From: an uncultured Actinomycetes bacterium
GTDB taxonomy: Bacteria; Actinomycetota; Actinomycetes; S36-B12
DNA: 31,489 nucleotides
NCBI GenBank assembly: GCA_937902285.1
Contig: CALGTB010000096.1
Coordinates: 1-31,489, forward strand
Reading direction: 5' to 3'
How positions within the stretch are numbered: position 1 is the first letter of the stretch; each line of letters starts with the position of its first letter. The notes beneath the pieces were generated by a model that was not told where the DNA came from, did not search any database, and saw only the letters and a list, made by a program, of their open reading frames with translations. Below, piece by piece: positions 25,714 to 31,489 of the stretch. The translations under genes and the position numbers were made by a program.

Positions 25714-28296
25714 ATGGACATCCAGTTCACCACCAAGAGCCAGGACGCCCTCGGCGCATCCGTGCGCATGGCGGCCGCCAACGGCAATCCCCAGGTGGAG
25801 CCCCTCCACCTCCTCGACTCCCTCCTCCAGCAGGGGGAGGGCATCGCCACCGCGCTGCTCGCGGCCGTCGGCGCCGACGTCGGCACCCTCACCGCCCAGG
25901 TGAGGACCGCCGTCTCCGCGCTTCCCTCGGCCAGCGGCTCGAGCATGGCCGCGCCGCAGCTCAGCCAGGCCACCTACCGCGTGCTCGGCACGGCCGAGAC
26001 GTTCGCGAAAGAGCGAGGCGACGAGTTCGTCAGCACCGAGCACCTGCTGGTGGCACTCGCCAAGGACGGCGGCCCGGGCGTCACCGACCTCCTGGCCGGC
26101 CAGGGGGCCACGCCCGCCGCTCTCATGGACGCCCTCGACCAGGTCAAGGGCAGTGCCCGCGTGACCAGCCGCGACCCGGAGCAGACCTTCCAGGCGCTGG
26201 AGAAGTTCGGCGTCGACCTCACTGCCCGTGCTCGCGAGGGCAAGATCGACCCCGTCATCGGCCGCGATGAGGAGGTGCGCCGCACCATCCAGGTGCTGTC
26301 GCGCCGTACCAAGAACAACCCCGTGCTCATCGGCGAGCCCGGCGTCGGCAAGACCGCCGTCGTCGAGGGCCTCGCCCGGCGCATCGTCGAGGGCGACGTG
26401 CCGACCTCCCTGCAGGGCAAGACGCTCATCGCGCTCGACATGGGGTCGATGGTCGCCGGCGCGAAGTACCGGGGGGAGTTCGAGGAGCGCCTCAAGGCCG
26501 TCCTCGACGAGATCAAGGGCAGCGACGGCCAGATCATCACCTTCATCGACGAGCTGCACACCGTCGTCGGCGCGGGCGCCAGCGGCGAGTCGGCGATGGA
26601 CGCCGGCAACATGCTCAAGCCCCTGCTGGCCCGCGGTGAGCTGCGCATGATCGGTGCCACCACTCTCGACGAGTACCGCAAGTACATCGAGAAGGACGCC
26701 GCTCTCGAGCGGCGCTTCCAGCAGGTGTTCGTCAGCCAGCCGTCGGTCGAGGACACCATCGCCATCCTGCGGGGCATCAAGGAGAAGTACGAGGCACACC
26801 ACAAGGTGGTCATCAGCGACTCCGCCCTCGTCGCCGCGGCCACGCTCTCGGACCGCTACATCACCTCGCGCTTCCTGCCGGACAAGGCCATCGACCTCAT
26901 GGACGAGTCGGCCTCGCGCCTGCGCATGGAGATCGACTCCTCTCCCGTCGAGATCGACGTCCTGCAGCGCCAGGTCGATCGCCTGCGCATGGAGGAGATG
27001 GCCGTCGCCAAGGAGACCGACGAGGCCTCGCGCGAGCGGCTCGTCAAGATCCGCGCGGAGATCGCCGACAAGGACGAGGAGCTGCGCGGGCTGCGTGCGC
27101 GCTGGGACGCCGAGAAGAAGGGCCTCGACCGCGTCGGCGAGATCAAGGTGCTCATCGACGACCTGCGGGCCACGGCCGAGAAGGCGCAGCGCGCCGGTGA
27201 CTTCGAGCAGGCCTCGCGCATCCTCTACGCCGAGATCCCGACGTTCGAGGAGGAGCTCGAGCGCGTGACCGCGGAGGCCAACGAGCGCACGACCATGGTC
27301 AAGGAGGAGGTCACCGCCGACGACATCGCGGAGGTGGTCGCGGCCTGGACCGGCATCCCCGCGGGCCGACTCCTCGAGGGGGAGACGCAGAAGCTCCTGC
27401 GCATGGAGGACGAGCTCGGAAGGCGGGTCGTGGGCCAGGCGGAGGCTGTGCGCGAGGTCAGCGACGCGGTGCGCCGTGCGCGGGCCGGGATCGCCGATCC
27501 CGACCGGCCGACGGGCTCGTTCATGTTCCTCGGGCCGACCGGTGTCGGCAAGACCGAGCTGGCGAAGGCCCTCGCCGAGTACCTCTTCGACGACGAGCGC
27601 GCCATGGTGCGCATCGACATGAGCGAGTACTCCGAGAAGCACTCGGTGTCCCGGCTCGTCGGCGCGCCGCCCGGGTACGTCGGCTACGACGAGGGCGGGC
27701 AGCTCACCGAGGCCGTGCGACGCCGGCCCTACTCGGTGGTGCTGCTCGACGAGGTCGAGAAGGCGCACCCCGAGGTCTTCGACATCCTCCTGCAGGTGCT
27801 CGACGACGGTCGGCTCACCGACGGCCAGGGGCGCACGGTCGACTTCCGCAACGTCATCCTCATCCTGACCTCCAACCTGGGATCGCAGTTCCTCGTCGAC
27901 CTCGATGTCCCGTTCGAGGTGCGCAAGGAGCAGGTGCTGGCCCTGGTGCGGCAGCAGTTCCGGCCGGAGTTCCTGAACCGGCTCGACGGACTGGTGACGT
28001 TCGAGCCCCTCGACCGGCAGCAGCTGGTGCGGGTCGCGGACATCCAGATCGCGCACCTGCAGGGGCGGCTCGCCGATCGCCGGATCGCGCTGTCGGTCAG
28101 CGACGACGCCAAGGCCTGGCTGGTCAACCGCGGCTTCGACCCCATCTACGGGGCCCGTCCCCTGCGCCGCCTGGTGCAGGTGGCCGTCGGCGACAAGCTC
28201 GCGAAGGGGATCCTGTCCGGGGAGATCCGCGACGGCGACGAGGTGCTCGTCGGCACCCTTCCCGACGGCAGTGACCTCGTGCTCGCAACGGCCTAG
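25714..28296 (+). CDS. clpB: Disaggregase ClpB (Hsp100)
   Basis: This 860-residue hexameric AAA+ chaperone pulls polypeptides out of aggregates together with DnaK/DnaJ/GrpE. It has a Clp N-domain (about 1-145). The first ATPase domain has Walker A GEPGVGKT near residue 207 and Walker B FIDELH near 275. A coiled-coil middle domain (about 405-525) distinguishes ClpB from ClpC/ClpA. The second ATPase domain has Walker A GPTGVGKT near residue 608. There is no ClpP-binding tripeptide evident. It begins 24 bases after hspR, so it is likely transcribed with the dnaK operon. The stop lies in the first unit of a tandem repeat. Confidence 0.97.
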   Translation: MDIQFTTKSQDALGASVRMAAANGNPQVEPLHLLDSLLQQGEGIATALLAAVGADVGTLTAQVRTAVSALPSASGSSMAAPQLSQATYRVLGTAETFAKERGDEFVSTEHLLVALAKDGGPGVTDLLAGQGATPAALMDALDQVKGSARVTSRDPEQTFQALEKFGVDLTARAREGKIDPVIGRDEEVRRTIQVLSRRTKNNPVLIGEPGVGKTAVVEGLARRIVEGDVPTSLQGKTLIALDMGSMVAGAKYRGEFEERLKAVLDEIKGSDGQIITFIDELHTVVGAGASGESAMDAGNMLKPLLARGELRMIGATTLDEYRKYIEKDAALERRFQQVFVSQPSVEDTIAILRGIKEKYEAHHKVVISDSALVAAATLSDRYITSRFLPDKAIDLMDESASRLRMEIDSSPVEIDVLQRQVDRLRMEEMAVAKETDEASRERLVKIRAEIADKDEELRGLRARWDAEKKGLDRVGEIKVLIDDLRATAEKAQRAGDFEQASRILYAEIPTFEEELERVTAEANERTTMVKEEVTADDIAEVVAAWTGIPAGRLLEGETQKLLRMEDELGRRVVGQAEAVREVSDAVRRARAGIADPDRPTGSFMFLGPTGVGKTELAKALAEYLFDDERAMVRIDMSEYSEKHSVSRLVGAPPGYVGYDEGGQLTEAVRRRPYSVVLLDEVEKAHPEVFDILLQVLDDGRLTDGQGRTVDFRNVILILTSNLGSQFLVDLDVPFEVRKEQVLALVRQQFRPEFLNRLDGLVTFEPLDRQQLVRVADIQIAHLQGRLADRRIALSVSDDAKAWLVNRGFDPIYGARPLRRLVQVAVGDKLAKGILSGEIRDGDEVLVGTLPDGSDLVLATA

Positions 28297-28331
28297 CTCG
28301 CCACGGCCTAGCTCGTCGAGGGCCTAGCTCG
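28282..28331. repeat. Tandem repeat of about 15 bases carrying the clpB stop
   Basis: Three near-identical units follow one another: CTCGCAACGGCCTAG (28282-28296), CTCGCCACGGCCTAG (28297-28311) and a 16-base CTCGTCGAGGGCCTAG (28312-28327), then a fourth partial CTCG. The first encodes the last four ClpB residues and the stop. The second would encode the same four residues and another stop in the same frame. The third contains the stop of the convergent DUF4031 gene on the minus strand (CTA at 28324-28326). Confidence 0.85.
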
Positions 28332-28587
28332 CGGTGCGCCGGGTGCGGAGCCCGGCCGCGTAGAGGGCGCGCACGACGTCGCGCGACGACACCTGCACCG
28401 CGCCCTCCTCGACGGCGACCGCCCGGGCCTCCTCGGTGATGTCGTAGTGGTCGCCGCCGAAGGCCCGCTCGGGAACGCCGAGCCAGCGGGCGAAGGCATG
28501 CAACTCGTCGAGGCTGGTGTCGCTGACCATGTGGCAGAACAGCATCCCGCGCCACGGCCAGTTGCAGTCATCGACGAGGATCGCCAC
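28324..28587 (-). CDS. DUF4031 domain protein
   Basis: This 87-residue protein matches the small DUF4031 family. Its N-terminal MAILVDDCNWPWRG, the central HAFARWLGVP and the GGDHYDI segment are the family's conserved points. No function is established to my knowledge. The conserved aspartates and histidines could suggest a nuclease or metal site, but this is speculation. The start is GTG at 28587, three bases after the aminotransferase stop, so the two form an operon. The stop lies in the tandem repeat behind clpB. Confidence 0.8.
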   Translation of the reverse strand: MAILVDDCNWPWRGMLFCHMVSDTSLDELHAFARWLGVPERAFGGDHYDITEEARAVAVEEGAVQVSSRDVVRALYAAGLRTRRTAS

Positions 28588-28590
28588 GCG

Positions 28591-29766
28591 TCAGCTCCGC
28601 AGTCCCGCCCGGAGGCGGTCGAGCGCCTCGGTCAGAACCGACGGCTGCTTGCAGAACGCCCATCGCACGTAGGGCGCCCCGATCGACGGGTCGTCGCAGA
28701 ACACCTGGTGCGGGATGGCCACGACGCCTGCGCGGCCGGGGAGGTCGCGGCAGAAGGCCAGTCCGTCGTCGTACCCGAGCGGGCGGATGTCGGTCGTGAC
28801 GAAGTAGGTGCCCTGCGGCACGATCACGCCGAGGCCCAGCTCGGCCAGGCCCGCGCTGAGGAGGTCGCGCTTGCCGGCGAGGTCGGCACGGAAGGCCGCG
28901 AAGTACTCGTCGGGGAGGGCAAGGCCCTCGGCCATGGCGTACTGGAACGGGCCCCCGGACACGAAGGACAGGTGCTGCCGGACGACGCGCACGGCCGCGA
29001 TGAGGTCTCGGGGCCCGGTCGCCCAGCCGACCTTCCAGCCGGTGAACGAGAAGCTCTTCCCGCCGGAGCCGATGGTGACGGTGCGCTCCCACATCCCCGG
29101 AAGCGTGGAGATCGGGACGTGCGGGGTGTCGTCGAACCACAGGTGCTCGTAGGCCTCGTCGGAGAGCACGAGCACGTCGTTCTCGATCGCGATCCTCGCC
29201 ACCTCGGCCAGCTCGGCCGGCGTGAACACCACCCCGGTGGGGTTGTGGGGGGAGTTCAGCAGGATGAGCCGGGTGCGCGGCGTCACTGCGTCGGCGAGCG
29301 CGACGAGATCGGGACGCAGCCCCGGTCCTCGCATCGGCACGCCCACCCGGACGCCGCGCGCGAGCGAGATGCCGGCGGCGTAGACGTCGAACCACGGCTC
29401 GAAGACGATGACCTCGTCTCCGTCATCGACCAGCGCGAGCAGGGTCGAGGAGATGGCCTCGGAGGCACCGGTGCCGACGACCACCTCAGTGTGTGGATCG
29501 ACCGTCAGACCGTAGAAGCGCTGCTGGTGCGCAACGATCGCCTCGCGCAGCAGGGGCAGGCCGTGCGGCGGCGGGTACTGGTTGCCCCGGCCCTCGGCGA
29601 TCGCCGCGATGGCGGCGTCCTTCACCACCTGTGGCCCGTCGGTGTCCGGGAAGCCCTGACCGAGGTTGATCGCGCCGACCTCGAGGGCGAGCGTCGACAT
29701 CTCGCCGAAGATGGATGCCGTGTGCTCGGCCATGCGGGGGACGAGGGGCGGCTGCCGGACGGTCAT
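28591..29766 (-). CDS. Class I/II PLP-dependent aminotransferase
   Basis: This 391-residue enzyme is a fold-type I aminotransferase. The cofactor lysine is K237 in GSGGKSFSFTGWK. NSPHNPTG at 171-178 carries the PLP-contacting asparagine, and SDEAYEHL (about 202-209) the aspartate and tyrosine. The INLGQGFPD segment near residue 33 is typical of the group holding kynurenine/methionine aminotransferases and the mycobacterial protein annotated DapC (Rv0858c). N-succinyldiaminopimelate aminotransferase is therefore one possibility, but the substrate cannot be decided here. The ATG at 29766 faces the divergent acyl-CoA dehydrogenase-like gene across 44 bases. DUF4031 follows in the same operon. 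Confidence 0.9.
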   Translation of the reverse strand: MTVRQPPLVPRMAEHTASIFGEMSTLALEVGAINLGQGFPDTDGPQVVKDAAIAAIAEGRGNQYPPPHGLPLLREAIVAHQQRFYGLTVDPHTEVVVGTGASEAISSTLLALVDDGDEVIVFEPWFDVYAAGISLARGVRVGVPMRGPGLRPDLVALADAVTPRTRLILLNSPHNPTGVVFTPAELAEVARIAIENDVLVLSDEAYEHLWFDDTPHVPISTLPGMWERTVTIGSGGKSFSFTGWKVGWATGPRDLIAAVRVVRQHLSFVSGGPFQYAMAEGLALPDEYFAAFRADLAGKRDLLSAGLAELGLGVIVPQGTYFVTTDIRPLGYDDGLAFCRDLPGRAGVVAIPHQVFCDDPSIGAPYVRWAFCKQPSVLTEALDRLRAGLRS

Positions 29767-29810
29767 GGTCGGAACCGTATCGCTCAGGCTGGCCTCGGTA
29801 CGGTGACGCA
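29767..29810. promoter_or_regulatory. Divergent gap between aminotransferase and acyl-CoA dehydrogenase-like gene
   Basis: Two divergent genes are separated by only 44 bases, so both promoters must lie in the gap or reach into the genes. No clear -10/-35 pair or palindrome was found. The acyl-CoA dehydrogenase-like GTG at 29811 lacks an obvious ribosome-binding site, which may mean a leaderless transcript. Confidence 0.3.
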
Positions 29811-30944
29811 GTGATCGACGCCCTCGCCTTCCCGCAGCGCGATCCCGTCGGACCTGCCGACGCTTCTGTCGCCCTGCCGAACTCCGGGGTGTCGGCCCTC
29901 GACGTCATCGCCGACGCCGTGGCCGCGAACGCCGCGTCGGCCGACGCGGCGGGGGTCCCGCGGGAGACCATCGACGCCCTCGCCGTCGCCGGCCTCCTCG
30001 GCTCCCCGCTGCAGCCGGCGTCGGCGCACCGCGAGCTCGGCGAGCTCATCGCCGGCAGCGACGCCTCGACGTGGTTCTGCTGGGTGCAGCACCAGACGCC
30101 GCTGCGGATCCTCGAGGGCGCCGTGGGCTCGGCTGCGTCGGGCGACGGCCTGCGGGCCGAACTCCTGCCCGGCCTTCGATCCGGTGAGCTGCTCGCGGCG
30201 GTGGCGTTCGCGCACGTCCGCCGGCCTGGTCCGGCCAACCCCGTGGCGACGCGCATCCCCGGGGGCTGGCGGCTGGACGGCACCCTCGACTGGGTGACGT
30301 CGTGGGACATCGCCGACGTTGTCATGGTGATGGCTCAGGGTGCCGGTGATGACTCGGGTGCCCTGGTCTGCTGCTATCTGCCGGCGGGCCGCGCGGCGGA
30401 GGTGACGAGCGGCCTGTCCGTCGGCGAGCCGCTGCGCCTGCTCGCGATGTCGGGCACGCACACCCGCCCCGTCCGGCTCGACGGTGTCATCGTCCCCGAC
30501 GAGCGGGTGGGCGCCGTGCTCGATCGCGCGCCGTGGCTCGCGGCCGACGCGATCAAGACTGCGGACGCGAACCCGTCGGCCTTCGGCGTCACGCGGGGGG
30601 CGATCGCCGAGCTGGACCTGCTGGCCGAGCAGCGTTCGGACTCCCTGATGGCCGAGCTGGCCGATGCCCTGGCCGCCGAGTGCCGGTCGGTGCGTAGGGC
30701 GGCGTACGCGATGGCCGACGATCCCGATGCACCCGTGGCCGATCGCCTCATGCAGAGGGCGGTGAGCCTCGACCTGCTCGTGCGGGCCACGACGGCCGTG
30801 GTGGTGGCGCGTGCGGGTGCATCCATGCGTGCCGGTCAGCCCGCGGAGCGTCGTCTCCGTGAGGCCATGTTCCTGCAGGTGCAGGCCCAGACCGCCCTCA
30901 CCCGTGAGGCGTCACTGCGCCTGATGCTGGGCAGGTCGGGCTAG
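29811..30944 (+). CDS. Acyl-CoA dehydrogenase-like flavoprotein
   Basis: This 377-residue protein has the acyl-CoA dehydrogenase fold. The N-terminal helical part includes IDALAVAGLLGSPL and the SDASTWFCWVQHQ segment. The middle beta domain has ATRIPGGWRLDGTLDWVTS (the usual G-x-x-L-x-G-x-x-x-x-x-S/T pattern). The C-terminal part is a helical bundle. The SDASTWFCW-type helix also resembles the DszC/HsaA flavin monooxygenase branch, so dehydrogenase versus monooxygenase is open. No catalytic glutamate could be assigned. The GTG at 29811 is chosen because the frame upstream lies in the divergent promoter region. The stop overlaps the convergent gene's stop. Confidence 0.72.
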   Translation: MIDALAFPQRDPVGPADASVALPNSGVSALDVIADAVAANAASADAAGVPRETIDALAVAGLLGSPLQPASAHRELGELIAGSDASTWFCWVQHQTPLRILEGAVGSAASGDGLRAELLPGLRSGELLAAVAFAHVRRPGPANPVATRIPGGWRLDGTLDWVTSWDIADVVMVMAQGAGDDSGALVCCYLPAGRAAEVTSGLSVGEPLRLLAMSGTHTRPVRLDGVIVPDERVGAVLDRAPWLAADAIKTADANPSAFGVTRGAIAELDLLAEQRSDSLMAELADALAAECRSVRRAAYAMADDPDAPVADRLMQRAVSLDLLVRATTAVVVARAGASMRAGQPAERRLREAMFLQVQAQTALTREASLRLMLGRSG

Positions 30945-31489
30945 CGACGCACCTTCACGATGACGGCGTCGGAGTTGTCCGTGCCGAACTCGTTGGCGGC
31001 CTGGACGAAGCAGACGTACTTGATGGCCCGCATGCCCGTCAGGTTCGCGACACCATCGGTGATGGCGCCGGCCTTGACCCCCCGGTCCGAGCGGGGCACC
31101 TGGCATACGACCCGGTTCGCCGTGAGCGCCGCGCCGTTGTCCTGCGAGGCCGTCACGGTGAACCGCACCTTGCCGCCGCCGAGCATCTTCGCCCTGCGGA
31201 TGTCGCCGGCCACGGGGACCGGGACGGGGGTCGCGGCGACGGCCGCGGTCACGGGCGAGTTGCCCAGCGGGCTGCCCGAGAAGCCGGTCACCTGGTAGGC
31301 GGTGCCGTTGGCCAGGCCGACGATCGAGCACGTGGCGGTGGACTTGCCGGGCGCGGGAGTCGCGAAGCAGTTGGTGGCCACACCCGTGACCGGGTCGAGG
31401 GCCGTGGCTGCGAACGTGGCCACGACGCCACCGTCGGCGGCCGCAGTGAAGGAGACGTCGATCGCACCCGAGGCCGGAGTGACGGTGAT
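30941..31489 (-). CDS. Secreted fibronectin type III-like protein, 3' part of the gene
   Basis: The frame stays open from the stop at 30941 to the end of the window, giving 182 residues of a larger protein whose start lies outside. The residues form beta-rich repeats with fibronectin-III-like patterns. The first reads SIVGLANGTAYQVTGFS and is followed by a Pro/Val-rich linker (ATPVPVPVAG). A second, different beta domain ends in a basic KVRR. Such repeats are common in secreted or cell-wall proteins of actinomycetes. No anchor is present at this C-terminus. A Val (GTG) at 31421-31423 is not a credible start because the repeat pattern continues upstream of it. Function is unknown. Confidence 0.75.
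   Translation of the reverse strand: MTVTPASGAIDVSFTAAADGGVVATFAATALDPVTGVATNCFATPAPGKSTATCSIVGLANGTAYQVTGFSGSPLGNSPVTAAVAATPVPVPVAGDIRRAKMLGGGKVRFTVTASQDNGAALTANRVVCQVPRSDRGVKAGAITDGVANLTGMRAIKYVCFVQAANEFGTDNSDAVIVKVRR

Noticed and set aside
25690..28056. Open frame of 788 codons on the minus strand opposite clpB
   Set aside because: It mirrors clpB in a shadow frame, has no recognisable domain and has biased Leu/Asp/Val/Arg composition.
28324..28587. DUF4031 as a spurious frame
   Set aside because: Despite its small size it matches the conserved points of the family and is spaced as an operon with the aminotransferase, so it was kept as a gene.

Overview
The window is about 70% GC, densely coded on both strands, and uses many GTG starts and ATGA-type stop/start overlaps. 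The dnaK-grpE-dnaJ-hspR-clpB order with a HAIR operator, an IclR-controlled hut locus and an EtfD-like iron-sulfur protein all point to an actinomycete. Nocardioidaceae (Nocardioides/Aeromicrobium type) is my best guess, but this is an inference from gene content and not a database result. No tRNA, rRNA, CRISPR array, insertion sequence or phage gene was seen. No gene-free stretch exceeds about 215 bases.

Region 1 (1-6994, + strand) is an aerobic carbon monoxide dehydrogenase operon. It holds coxS, coxL, an XdhC-family maturation protein fused to a YHS domain, a MoxR/CoxD-type AAA+ ATPase, a CoxE-type VWA protein, moaC and a mogA/moaB-type gene. The junctions overlap by 4 bases or fewer or are separated by at most 10. 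CoxL carries the AYXCSFR active-site loop of form I (true CO-oxidising) enzymes. The FAD subunit CoxM probably lies just upstream, and what looks like its last codons open the window. The operon thus joins structural subunits, metal-centre maturation factors and two molybdenum-cofactor steps.

Region 2 (6995-9093) holds a YtcJ-like amidohydrolase with an unusual N-terminal extension, then a convergent intergenic region rich in hairpins.

Region 3 (9094-17450) is the histidine utilisation locus. hutU-hutI-hutH run on the minus strand and are followed 27 bases later by an EtfD-like membrane Fe-S protein. The divergent plus-strand pair is an IclR regulator and an arginase-family hutG. Together they would take histidine to glutamate and formamide. 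The 72-base divergent gap carries two palindromes that are candidate operators.

Region 4 (17451-21475, + strand) is an MFS transporter, a second YtcJ-like amidohydrolase and a PaiB-like flavin-binding protein, probably one operon.

Region 5 (21476-28331, + strand) is the HspR-controlled chaperone operon dnaK-grpE-dnaJ-hspR-clpB. A HAIR element overlaps the predicted dnaK promoter, and a tandem repeat duplicates the clpB stop codon.

Region 6 (28324-31489) has a minus-strand aminotransferase plus DUF4031 pair, a divergent acyl-CoA dehydrogenase-like gene, and the 3' part of a gene for a probable secreted fibronectin-III-like protein that runs off the window.

I see no unmistakably new system. 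The most interesting candidates are the XdhC-YHS fusion within a form I CODH operon, the EtfD-like gene attached to the hut operon, the hairpin-rich convergent gap at 8886-9022, and the tandem stop-codon repeat behind clpB.
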